From Phoronis pallida (Eukaryota > Phoronida > Phoronidae), in NCBI GenBank assembly GCA_028565715.1, contig JAOXYC010211017.1, forward strand, positions 1 through 11,326: a stretch of 11,326 bases of DNA. Reading direction: 5' to 3'. Below are positions 1-8,224 of the stretch, piece after piece; the first letter of the stretch is position 1, and each line of letters starts with the position of its first letter. Below the pieces are notes generated by a model. It ran no database searches and was not told the origin of the DNA. It worked only from the letters and a program-made list of their open reading frames with translations. The translations under genes and the position numbers were made by a program.

Positions 1-61
1 TATGGGTGAAATGGTTCCTTCCTTAGTTGGTCCAACATTGATCAGGACGTTACCTCCACAG
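1..61 (-). CDS. FUCA: Fucosidase coding exon 7, cut by the window edge
   Basis: The acceptor tttaaag (AG at 63-62) is followed by one base finishing Ser321 and then 20 codons, [20 protein letters not shown]. GGNxLLNIGPTxDG is the most conserved GH29 string, so the exon call is firm although it is cut at position 1. Confidence 0.94.
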
Positions 62-3000
62 CTTTAAACAAGTCAGTAATATGAGTTGATAAGAAAAGAA
101 ACGCGTGTATGGCTATCTCCGATTTTGAAACATCCTTTTGATTTTTCAAAATGTCATCCAATAAATTAGGTTGTATTACTTCCCATTCGTATTACTTCCC
201 ATTCACATTACTTCCCATTCATAGTAAGAACTACTTTATAAGTAATTGTTTTTGACTTTTGAATTCGCTGATTTTACTTTGTTTCTTCTAAGCGAACTCG
301 ATATAATCTTAAATATTAGTCGTTAAAAAACATCAATCACAAACAAATTAAAAAACATATTTTTAACTCCTGTAAATAATCTTAAGGTACCTGACGACAC
401 CTGCCATTGAATGAATGATGTTTTCAGTGGTGAGGAAGTCGCTGAGCTGAGCATTACGTCTATAACCCCACGATCTCCTGTCAATTGTAAAAGCACTCTC
501 CCATTTGTGGTTCTGTTTCTTACCTAAGAAAAAGAAATTATGTTCACCGATTATACCAAAAGAAGATGTGGTGCTTTTATCATTTGGTTGTCTGAAAATC
601 TGGGCATTAAGAATCTTATTGTTTTTTTCTATTCCCTCTACTATAGTCAAAATATTCATTTCCATCAAGTGAAACACATTTCAATGAATTTCAGTAAATT
701 CAAATTTGTTCTCAACAAGTCAGAAATTTGAGACACTTTTTGGTCAGCTCAGTCAAACGGTTGCTAGTTAGTTGCGCTTCTTTCTTACTCAATACGTATA
801 CGTAAATTCCATGATACTACCTGGATTGTATCGATCAGCACAGTTATAGAAACTGCCGTGTTTACATGCAGTACCAATCCCCCATCGATCGTTTACAACA
901 ACAGTGTCTTTTACAGGGCTGAAAACAAAACCATTTCTGATACACATTGTGCAATGTATGCTTACTACAATATGCCACAGATCGCCGTTTTTAAATTTAA
1001 AGCATATCAAAAAAGACTTGATAAAAACTCACAGTTGCTGTGATTGTTTAAAAAAAGTTAAATTGAAATCACTGTATTTAAACTGGCCTTCAAAAATTCA
1101 ACTTAAACTGTATCATCACTAATTCAAAATGTGTAAATTATACATTTTCGCACCGTGAGCGACTTAGGTGACATCATGTCTTATAAGTCGCTCACGGTGC
1201 GAAAATGTCACTGACATGCAATAGGGCAAGTCATTATTAATTTAATCTAGCTAGAGAGAGAAATGGGTGATAGGAAGAATATCGATAACAAAAAATCCGT
1301 TATTTATGAAATATCAACCAGAGTATTTCAAAGTTTACCTATCACTAAAGAGCCACGCCAGGAATTGAGTTGAGTTCCAGTACTCGGGAGGGGCCGGGTC
1401 ACCATCTGACCAGATCAGATCAGGACGATAAGTATTGACGAGTTCATACAGTTCAGGAAGTGACTTGATCTGGAATCAAAACATGAAACTGGGTTGAGTT
1501 CCAGTTTAATCAGGGGCCGGGTCACGATGAGACCAGATCAGTTGAGAACGATTGTCAATTGGTAGCCTATGAAAGTTCACACATTTCAAGAAGCGCTTTC
1601 GAGGAGGAGACGGCGATACGAGAATGTTGTCTTGGACAATAGACAATGATACTACACATCGTGATATACATTTCAATTTAGGACGAAAATATGCTCCCTT
1701 TTTTATTTAGTTTCTCTGTTGTGACGCCACATCCACACAATGAAAAAATTAAATTTTCTCAAATAATTTCAATTTTTAAGATTTCAACGAAATAACTGCC
1801 TACAAATTCATAGTATAAGGGAATCCCTTTTATGATATTTGACTGTTATTGTCTATACAGGAACTAGTATTTTTTTATATGCGATGGTGTAAGAAAGAAA
1901 CTTTCGAATATCGCAGTCACCTGAGTACACATACCGAAAGCTGAACGATTCGGAAGTTACGAAGCGACAAAAAGAATTTACTTTTAAAAATTGACTTTCT
2001 TAGAACCCTTTTCACAAGGAGATGGCCAATATCAATATCACTGGCTTTAATATTCGTTGATATGATAGGTTATATTCACGAAATTTGTCAACTTTACCCG
2101 TGGATATTCTTGGGTTTTGAAGTGGTCTGCTCTTTCCTGGTCAAATATTGGATTGAACCACTCATAAAGCGAATGATAGAGACCAACGTGAAGATCAGAT
2201 TTATTCCTCACTGCATTAACAAATTCACCTGAAACATACGTATTCAACAATTAAAAAAAAAGAAACATTCGGAACACTGAAGTGGGAGTCGAACCAAGGT
2301 CTCCCGCCTGATTGCTGGTAAAAGGTTACTCTACCAACTGAGCTATCAAGCCCCTGATTTATTGTGTTGATGAAAAATAACTCACGGACGAAAAAAACCC
2401 TCCTTTTGATAAACATTGGACTCTTTTTAAAATGTATTCACCTTTTTCTGACTAAAGTATGTTTTTCAAAGTAACTGTAAAACTTTTTATATAATATTTC
2501 ATATTCATTGTTTTTTTTTTGTTAAATTATTCGTCTCCTTGTAAAAATCATAATAATACTTTCATTCGTTTCCTGAAGCAACTTGACTTTACGTAGGTGA
2601 TCCTTTAACTTTCCATTATGATTTTAAAATATGCATTTGACGTGAGAACCATTTTCAGTGAATAATACCAACCAACTAAGTCTCTGTGAGGACCCACGTC
2701 CATTGCGTTCCAATTAAAGGAATGTTTTGAAGGCCACAGTGTGAATCCCTCGTGGTGTTTTGTGGTCAATACTACATACCTATATTGCGATAAATAATGT
2801 ATACATAATTTTTACATATAGGACCTGAGAAGATAATTTTGTCTCTGCGGAGAAGCATTTGTGACGAACGTACATTGCTCTGTGCCAGGGTTCTATGTGT
2901 CATTATACTAAGCTTTTAGCAGTGTTTAGTTATGATTCAATACAACTAAAAATATGTATTACATAATCACTGCATAATAAAGTCGAACCCTTTATACATT

Positions 3001-3517
3001 CACTTTTAAACATTATAATATTGGTCTACACATATCATCTATTCGTAACTGGGTCAAGCGAACACAAAGAGCGGCGTGTTATTTACAAATGTCACTGACC
3101 TGTAACATATCAAATGAACATGAAAATGTTCAAGCAAAATGCAAAAAAGTCCTACCTTGCTCCCGATGCTTGAAATATCTCTGCCCACTGATTGGGATCG
3201 TAAAACTCTGCAGTAAACTGCGCCGCAAAATCGGGGTATGTGAAACCTGGCCGGTAGTTGCGCTTCATGAAGTCGACATACTCTTTCTTGTGTTCAAGTT
3301 TCCAAAACTCCCAGAACCACTCATCTCCGAAGCTGGGCACAGAAAAGACTCCCCAGTGAAGGAAGATGCCAACCTTAGCGTCATCGTACCACTGCGGTAA
3401 GGGCCGTGAGTCCAAGTCTTTCCAGTTGGGTTCGTATCGTCTACATTCACCAACATTTGACAGTAGTTGTACGGTAGATACGATGACTTGTATCAATCCG
3501 GAATACAGTGGCTCCAT
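1..3517 (-). CDS. FUCA: Alpha-L-fucosidase (GH29), seven 5' coding exons, 3' end off the window
   Basis: The product would hydrolyse terminal alpha-L-fucose from glycoproteins and glycolipids, in the lysosome or secreted, like animal FUCA1/FUCA2. Coding exons on the minus strand are 3517-3156, 2779-2673, 2228-2098, 1469-1339, 918-821, 523-391 and 61-1. Every junction is GT-AG, and codon phases agree across all six introns, giving 341 continuous residues. Family landmarks appear in order: [19 protein letters not shown] (residues 54-72), TKHHEGF (127-133), [16 protein letters not shown] (219-224; Asp222 aligns with the GH29 nucleophile), [14 protein letters not shown] and [14 protein letters not shown]. 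Residues 1-25 form a modest hydrophobic signal peptide ending near Cys25. About 110-130 C-terminal residues (the beta-sandwich region) are missing past position 1. Identity as a GH29 fucosidase is very secure; FUCA1 versus FUCA2 orthology is not resolved. Confidence 0.96.
175..222. repeat. Three 16-bp tandem copies in fucosidase intron 6
   Basis: Units at 175-190, 191-206 and 207-222 read attacttcccattcNN and differ only in their last two bases. This is a short, young tandem array inside the 329-bp intron 6. The rest of that intron is A+T-rich with nothing else recognised. Confidence 0.85.
391..523 (-). CDS. FUCA: Fucosidase coding exon 6 (SWGYRR)
   Basis: This 133-bp exon follows tttcttag (AG at 525-524), completes Gly277 and reads [20 protein letters not shown], then RRNAQLSDF to GVV, ending with AG before gtacct at 390. 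HKWE...SWGYRR is the segment that usually carries the family's acid/base neighbourhood. The frame joins exon 7 as AG|C, Ser321. Confidence 0.95.
821..918 (-). CDS. FUCA: Fucosidase coding exon 5 (VVVNDRWG)
   Basis: This 98-bp exon follows the strong acceptor ttgttttcag (AG at 920-919). Its first base completes Ser244. The 32 full codons read [20 protein letters not shown] and end YNCADRYNP, plus one base before gtagta at 820. The Cys pair in [10 protein letters not shown] is conserved in animal family members. Confidence 0.95.
1142..1208. repeat. Perfect 25-bp inverted repeat in fucosidase intron 4
   Basis: The left arm 1142-1166 (starting acattttcgcaccgtgagcg) is the exact reverse complement of the right arm 1184-1208. 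They are separated by a 17-bp loop, which itself contains the small palindrome gacatcatgtc. The DNA or pre-mRNA could form a very stable hairpin. It may be a miniature inverted-repeat element or a solo end of one; no target duplication was identified. Confidence 0.9.
1339..1469 (-). CDS. FUCA: Fucosidase coding exon 4 (catalytic nucleophile exon)
   Basis: This 131-bp exon was found only by translation. It starts in phase 0 after ttccag (AG at 1471-1470) and reads [20 protein letters not shown], then [20 protein letters not shown], ending FSD plus AG before gtaaac at 1338. The Asp in WSDGD (residue 222) aligns with the retaining GH29 nucleophile. YWNST carries an N-glycosylation sequon. A damaged second copy of this exon lies about 125 bp away in intron 3. 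Confidence 0.94.
1488..1600 (-). pseudogene. Decayed duplicate of fucosidase exon 4 in intron 3
   Basis: About 110 bp match exon 4 in the same orientation. The best core is 1493-1541 against 1369-1416, sharing ttgagttccag, ggggccgggtca and gaccagatcag. A weaker second block, gttcacacatttcaagaag, matches gttcatacagttcaggaag. Relative to exon 4 the copy has a one-base deletion after gttccag, about 10 extra bases between the blocks, a stop in the YWNST region, and WSDG changed to WSHR, so the nucleophile Asp codon GAT is CAT. It cannot replace exon 4 functionally. Confidence 0.85.
2098..2228 (-). CDS. FUCA: Fucosidase coding exon 3 ([10 protein letters not shown] region)
   Basis: This 131-bp exon starts after gtttcag (acceptor AG at 2230-2229) with two bases completing Gly157. 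It codes 43 residues from [20 protein letters not shown] to FKTQEYPR and ends in phase 0 before the donor gtaaagt at 2097. GLYHSLxEWFxP and FKTQ are standard animal fucosidase segments. Confidence 0.94.
2279..2355 (-). repeat. tRNA-like module (SINE head or tRNA pseudogene) in fucosidase intron 2
   Basis: On the minus strand a Pol III A box TAGCTCAGTTGG (2345-2334) and a B box GGTTCGACTCC (2295-2285) sit at tRNA spacing, behind a GGGGCTTG 5' end. The stretch between D-arm and T-loop is about seven bases too long, and the T stem and acceptor stem do not pair well, so this is not a normal tRNA. A T9 run (2261-2253) follows and could act as a Pol III terminator. It most likely derives from a tRNA-headed SINE or is an old tRNA pseudogene. 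Confidence 0.75.
2673..2779 (-). CDS. FUCA: Fucosidase coding exon 2 (HHE fucose-binding motif)
   Basis: This 107-bp exon has no long open frame and was found by its translation: [20 protein letters not shown], ending HRDLV plus one base. The double histidine of KHHEG is part of the fucose-binding pocket in GH29. The acceptor is atatag at 2785-2780. The donor gttggt at 2672 departs from the gtaagt consensus, but it is the choice that keeps frame with exon 3 (G|GT = Gly157). Confidence 0.93.
3156..3517 (-). CDS. FUCA: Fucosidase coding exon 1 (start, signal peptide, N-terminal barrel)
   Basis: The ATG at 3517-3515 opens 120 codons plus two bases (AG) before the donor gtagga at 3155. The first 25 residues ([19 protein letters not shown] onward) are the likely signal peptide. 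Mature sequence begins near [20 protein letters not shown], the usual start of animal GH29 proteins. The substrate-pocket signature [10 protein letters not shown] is at residues 54-63. No in-frame Met was seen just upstream, so this start is preferred. The split codon AG|G joins to exon 2 as Arg121. Confidence 0.95.
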
Positions 3518-4162
3518 TGAGATAGATAAACCAATACGACTGGCGTAGAAAAATGTAAGAAACAGTATTCAAGCGCTCATCGTCTATAACACTGAACCGA
3601 TATCTACAACTATTCAAGTGCCAGAGTTATTGTTGTCACCTGACGCTTGTATAATAATAGACAGTACGCGCCCTCTATTGGAAGTCTCGTGAGATGTTCA
3701 AACGCGCACTGAGTAATTGAAACACTAATATTTCATACTTCGAAAGGAAGATGTTTTTGCAGTTTTGGGAATGAGTTTTCTCACAAGAAACCGTAGTTTT
3801 ACAGAATTCCAATTCGTACACTATGGCCGGGGTACCGAGAGGGGCTACCGTGCCTCCAGTGAAAATAATGACATAACTGCGACTAGATCTAGCAAATGCT
3901 CCGTTCAATGTTGCCCCTGTTATGCTTTTTACGGGGATTTCCGAGTCCCAGGGCGCTTTTCAGAATACTTTTTATTTTCAATCTAACTTCCCGCGTAATG
4001 GACACTCTTTCAGAAAATCACGGATGCTCACTAACTAAACAGAGCAAAAAGATTTCCGAAAGAGCGAACTGGAAGAGCGCCCCTGCCTGGGTGCTATTTC
4101 AGGTTCACTTTCGAAAATTTCCGGTAGCACATTTTTATTGAAAAATATAAAAACAAATTAAT
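3518..4162. other. 5' flank of the fucosidase gene, no gene seen
   Basis: The segment next to 3517 should hold the fucosidase 5' UTR and promoter on the minus strand. No convincing TATA box or initiator could be picked. Open frames between 3675 and 4141 give low-complexity proteins with no family resemblance. A weak imperfect inverted match links cccagggcgcttttc near 3948 with gaagagcgcccctgcctggg near 4071. Confidence 0.5.
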
Positions 4163-4378
4163 TAAAGCCACCCGTACACCTAGCGCGTCGGTTGCTGGGT
4201 GTGCCGGGGTCTTTTTCACCAACATTCACGCCAGGTGTGCGGGGAACCATCGCGTTTGCAGCTCAACTTTTCATCAGTGGGCATGCAAAGTGACGCGTTT
4301 TTCATTGTCACCAGCGCCTCTATTGAGTCTACAAACTTTAGCGTTGCAAAATTCGCGCTAGGTGTGCGGGGGGGCTTA
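4163..4378. mobile_element. Small element with ~25-bp terminal inverted repeats (MITE-like)
   Basis: The left end (about 4163-4187, containing cgtacacctagcgcg) and the right end (about 4354-4378, containing cgcgctaggtgtgcgggg) are inverted repeats. Fifteen of the innermost 16 bases match and the outer part is imperfect. A third, internal copy of the motif, caggtgtgcggggaacc, lies near 4233. At about 216 bp and without coding capacity, it looks like a non-autonomous DNA transposon. The target duplication is not clear. Confidence 0.65.
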
Positions 4379-5641
4379 CGTTTGAATTTATTTTATCAAT
4401 ATTAATGGAAACCATTACAAAACGGCTCTCATCTGACTTTGTTCATTATTGCTCCAGTGTTCTAGTTAAAGGCAGTCACACACGGCTTACTGACGACTCA
4501 GCACAAGTTTGTTGTTGTTAACCCGGCAAAGCCCGGCGTTCCATATACGGAACGTTACAAGCAGCCTAAGAACATGTAGGCCCACTGCGCACCCCCTCAA
4601 GAGGGCGGCCTATGACATCCCCGCGGGCGCGCCCTGAATTTACACGGAATGACCCCGGGCCAGCTAGTTATCCCATTGTCCATCAATGGCGGTATGCTAA
4701 TGAGCTCATTAGTATGCGCAACGGAAAACGGGTTGGATTAAAGACACCGTCGATTCATCGACTACTATAATTGTTTTCAAAATGAAAAATAGGCATTTTA
4801 CAAATTAGCTGTCTAGTATTGTTTGCGCGCTTCTCGCGGAGCAAAATACGTGATCGCTCATTTACGCGCCGACAATTTTTGAATAATCGGATACATCGAA
4901 AAAAAACGTTTGATACGCAAGCCAAGTAATGTTTTTCACAAAACGTAACATATCTTTCGATTGGCCGTAACATGAGAAGATCCAAAAATAGTTTGAGATC
5001 AAAAACGCCAAAATAATAAGTTATTTGTTAATGCCGAAAATAGTGTCCACTTTTTTTGAAATACATGCACTATTTGCTCTATTTCAGTTTAAAAGGGATA
5101 CAATTATTATGACGCGTTGTAATGAGCGGAACTATGTTGTCTTCAAAACCTAATAAAACGGCAACAACTCCATGGTATTACTTCAAAAATGTCCATAAGG
5201 AACTTCGAAATGAGACAATCAATGTCAGCAAAAATATTAAAGAAATTTAAAAGGTGAATTCGTTTTGTGACACAAAACGAATTCAGCCCAAAATCTATCA
5301 AATATTCTGCGCCCTCTCCTAAAAGCACGCGTCGCATTTCATTGCACGTTGCATGACTACAATTGCGAGAGAAAGACAATTTTCTTCGGATATTTTTCGA
5401 ACGATTTGTTGTTCAAACAATTGGTTAACTTTTATGTTAATTGCTGACTTTTTACATTAGTTCGTAAAAATAATCCAACTACATGTTACAATGGTATCTT
5501 TGCTTTTTCGGAAATCCTCGGCAAGAGATGCTATTCTTTTATATCGGAGTGTATTTAGATTACTATCATACATTGGGTTAGGGGATCGTGTTATCGCAAA
5601 ATGAGGGTGTAGTGTCAGGGAAGAATCACCTGCGCGACGAA
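4379..5641. other. Intergenic region, no gene seen; GC-rich hairpin block at about 4510-4735
   Basis: Most of this stretch is A+T-rich with no credible coding frame. A distinct GC-rich island at about 4510-4735 has several short palindromes: cgttcc-atatac-ggaacg, ccattg-tccat-caatgg, and the 16-bp perfect palindrome ctaatgagctcattag near 4695, which contains two head-to-head TAAT/ATTA cores. It may be an old repeat or a regulatory block; nothing here decides between them. Confidence 0.4.
5255..5285. repeat. Perfect 14-bp hairpin
   Basis: The arms tgaattcgttttgt (5255-5268) and acaaaacgaattca (5272-5285) are exact reverse complements around a 3-base loop. It stands alone in noncoding DNA, without a T tract or coding neighbour that would give it a role. 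Confidence 0.85.
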
Positions 5642-5643
5642 TA

Positions 5644-6749
5644 TATCGGGTGTCCAAAACAAGTGGGTCACTTCTTAACAAGCGTTTTCTCAGCAACCTA
5701 CTAACCAAATTCAATGATTATTTACTGAGCATACCTTAGGTTATTATCAGCAAGTTTCCAAAGTATCCACGAGATTAATTGATCACATATCATGCGTTAA
5801 CGATTACCGGTAAACCGAAACGTCCATATTTTATGAACTTTTGAGTTTAAAAACGGCTTATAACTGCTGATCTGCCCATGGTTAACTCTAGAGCACTTAG
5901 TGTTATTTAGAATTAAATGTTAAAAATTAAGGCATCCTGAAAAATTTGTAACAACAAAATATTTCGTTTTGACAGGACGACAAAATCAAAACATACTTGC
6001 CAAGTTGTCACGCACCAGAATGTTTAATTTGCATCGGCTACCAGGACATTGACAACAGAACTTGATGTTTTTGTGATCTTATGTCAAAACTATAACAAAA
6101 CTGGTTTTGGAGTTTTTACTACCAGCTAACAATAGAAGTCTTCATATAAGAGATGATATTCAGGATGTGACAATCCTCACTTTAGGATATATAAGACGTA
6201 AAAGTCCATGGAAATGAGGTTCTTTTTGACGCCTATGGCTCTGATATTGAAAATGTTGGGGACTGTTCTATATTCCGACAACTCTATGTTCCGACAGTTC
6301 TATGTTCCGACACACTTTGATGCTCTATGTTCCGACAGCTCTATGTTCCGACAGCTCAATATTCCGACTGTCGGAACATAGAACCTTTTTTATTTTTCAA
6401 AAGGGTTCTATGTTCCGACAGCTCTATATTCCGACAACTCTATATTCCTACAGTTCTGTATTCAGAAAATGGTCGGAATGCAGAACTGTCGGAATATAGA
6501 GTTGTCGGAATATAGAGCTGTCGGAATATAGAGCTGTCGGAATAGAGAAGCTGTAACCGAAAATGTTGACATCCTGTATTCATGGTGTTGAGGCCTAGAA
6601 TTTCCGGATAATGTTCATTCTCTTTGCTATTTCGCAAACTTATTAGGAATCCATTAGGGCTGTCCACTAACAAATTTGAATATGTTTGCTTGCTCCGTTG
6701 CCGCGAAAACGATTGTTAAAAAGTGACCCGCTTTTTGGGACACCCGATA
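5644..6749. mobile_element. ~1.1-kb element bounded by ~70-bp terminal inverted repeats and TA
   Basis: The left arm (about 5644-5713) starts TATCGGGTGTCC, and the right arm (about 6676-6749) ends GGACACCCGATA. The two align over about 70 bp at roughly four identical bases in five, sharing gggtcactt, ttaacaa and cgttttc blocks with small gaps. TA flanks both ends (5642-5643, 6750-6751), as expected for a Tc1/mariner-type insertion. No transposase frame is visible inside, so it would be non-autonomous. Without the later foldback insertion it would be about 796 bp. The superfamily is inferred only from the TA target and the terminal bases. Confidence 0.65.
6258..6558. mobile_element. 301-bp foldback element made of 16-bp units, 9-bp target duplication
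   Basis: The element starts GGGGACTG and ends CTGTAACC. It is flanked by a perfect duplication gaaaatgtt at 6249-6257 and 6559-6567. The body is tandem copies of a 16-bp unit, C(T)TCTATRTTCCGACAR. About six face forward, one is inverted (with a T-rich loop 6385-6403 and an 18-bp perfect inner stem), three face forward again, then about five are inverted toward the right end. There is no transposase. The architecture matches foldback elements, whose inverted termini are built from short tandem repeats. Open frames through it merely reflect a stop-free 16-bp unit. Confidence 0.88.
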
Positions 6750-6858
6750 TACCACCAAAGATAAATCTTGATACAAGCCCGAACAAGGTCATTCGGCTAG
6801 ACTAAAATCATCATCACTGACCATTCAACTGCAACACAAGCAACACTAGTACCCGAAC

Positions 6859-7558
6859 ATGAAGCGTCTAGGCACACTTTGTATCCTGATGTTCTGGCCA
6901 GTCTTTGGATTAACGGCTGATCAAAAGCAGGTCGGGTCCGATCCTTTGATCACTATGTTTAAGAAGCAAGAGTTGTTGTTGAAAGATATGGAGCGAAAGT
7001 TTATCGGAAAATTTGACGAGTTAGATCGTAAATTCACGTTGCTTGAGCACAAGGACGACAGAAAATTTCTTGACTTGGACACCAAAATGTCGAAACAGTC
7101 ATCCTCTTTTTTGAATGAAAGCAGCATTGCCGCCAATATAATAAAGAATGTCAAAATGGAATTTGATAAAAACTTGAAGGTGGTTTTCAATGACACAAGT
7201 ACCTGTTCGTGTCTCGGATTGCAGAATCAACTCATGGAAGTTATATCAGGAATATGTAGACAAGAGAACAATACATGTCCAGATGAGTATGCGCAGATGT
7301 CACTTACCAACAGTTGTTACAGAGTGGTTTTCAATAAAACAAGTTGGATCGAAGGACAGGCAGTGTGCAGACGAGACCGAGGTGACCTGGTCAGCATAGA
7401 GGCGGAGGAAGAACAGAGAGGACTGATGAAACTAGTCAACTGGCCGCCGCAGTTTCCTGTGGATCTTGGACTATTTTGGATTGGCGGAAGGAGAATTTCG
7501 GGGAATTGGACATGGACGGTTGATGGGTCAAAGTTTGAGTACGATAACTGGTATCAAG
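6859..7558 (+). CDS. Lectin coding exon 1
   Basis: The exon carries the start codon, signal peptide, coiled-coil stalk and first two-thirds of the lectin domain to NWYQ plus one base. The frame stays open through the donor to a stop at 7681. Reading on would delete the last two conserved cysteines, so the spliced form is the credible product. The ATG is favoured because it immediately precedes a clean signal peptide. Confidence 0.92.
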
Positions 7559-8224
7559 GTAAGCGCATTTGGGAAAGTGATGATTATTTTGAGTATTACG
7601 GTAATAATGATGGTGATACTAGTATTTTCCGAGTAGGCCTACTGGATGTGTCTACATTTGCACGGTCGGAATCTGGGTTTTGATTCAGTTCTTATTAAAG
7701 ATTGCTGCCCTGGTAATCTTCTTGAAATCAGACTAGTTTTTTCCAAACTACTTTGAATTGCTCAGGCTTCCCATCTAAACATAATCAAATGCACCAATCA
7801 GGCATAATGACCTTGTTACAACATGCACATTTTGTTATTGTGAACAGTTACTGATGATAAATGTTGACTTCAGTGCACTTTTAAGTTTGCCTTTGATCAA
7901 AAATCAGATGGCGGAATAGTCCTTACAACAATACGCTGACGTGATCATACTACGGATTGGATATTATCCGTCCATTGGTGTTTTAACATGCACTATATTT
8001 ATAAGAGGGCGTAAGATAACATGAACAGGTTTATGTCGGGTACGACAATTACATTCCAACAGTTTCATTGTTTTCCAGGTTATCCTGATCCTGATGCCAC
8101 CGCTGACTGTGCAATGTTCGTATACGACAACACGGGTAAATTAGAATCGCATACAAAATGGGGAAATGGACACTGCACTAACAGCGATGTGAGAGACGTT
8201 ATAGGGTTTATTTGTGAAGTGTAA
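6859..8224 (+). CDS. Secreted C-type lectin with coiled-coil stalk, two coding exons
   Basis: The coding exons are 6859-7558 and 8079-8224, joined through a GT-AG intron (gtaagc / tttccag) in phase 1, giving 281 residues. Residues 1-20 (MKRLGTLCILMFWPVFGLTA) are a signal peptide. Residues about 30-130 are charged and heptad-rich, likely a coiled-coil stalk. The C-type lectin domain spans 140-281: C140 and C153 form the extra long-form pair, and C170-C279 and C244-C266 the canonical ones. WIGG, W-WTVDGS, NWYQG and GFICEV are the expected core motifs. Sequons lie at N86, N111, N137, N159 and N216. The usual sugar/Ca2+ motif EPN is YPD here and WND is WGN, so classical calcium-dependent sugar binding is uncertain. 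It is probably an extracellular recognition or matrix protein. Confidence 0.93.
7559..8078 (+). other. Lectin intron, 520 bp
   Basis: The donor gtaagcgc is strong and the acceptor cattgttttccag has a good pyrimidine tract. No repeat or RNA gene was recognised in the intron. Confidence 0.85.
8079..8224 (+). CDS. Lectin coding exon 2 (C-terminal end of the lectin domain)
   Basis: After completing Gly234 the exon codes 47 residues, YPDPDATADCAMFVYDNTGK to IGFICEV, then TAA at 8222-8224. It supplies C244, C266 and C279, which close the two conserved disulfides. No AATAAA was found in the next 200 bp, so the poly(A) site is not placed. Confidence 0.92.

Noticed and set aside
1488-1600. Mutually exclusive alternative exon of the fucosidase
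   Set aside because: A stop, a one-base deletion, extra bases and loss of the nucleophile Asp make it non-coding in its present form.
2279-2355. Functional tRNA gene
   Set aside because: The A and B boxes are good, but the anticodon region is too long and the acceptor and T stems do not pair.
3675-4141. Overlapping open frames upstream of the fucosidase
   Set aside because: There is no family resemblance, signal peptide, repeat or splice logic, and they overlap each other on both strands.
5457-5714. 85-residue minus-strand frame as a transposase remnant
   Set aside because: It runs partly through the left inverted repeat and shows no DDE/D motif or helix-turn-helix signature.
6258-6558. 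CRISPR-like array
   Set aside because: The 16-bp units abut with no unique spacers, occur in both orientations and sit in an animal genome.
6302-6673. Open frames on both strands with repeating MFRQLYVPTALCSDS-like peptides
   Set aside because: They are the translation of a stop-free 16-bp repeat, which reads as a 16-residue period in every frame. There is no independent coding signal.
7559-7683. Intron read-through extending the lectin to 274 residues
   Set aside because: The extension lacks C244, C266 and C279 and any lectin motif. The spliced alternative restores them with consensus splice sites.
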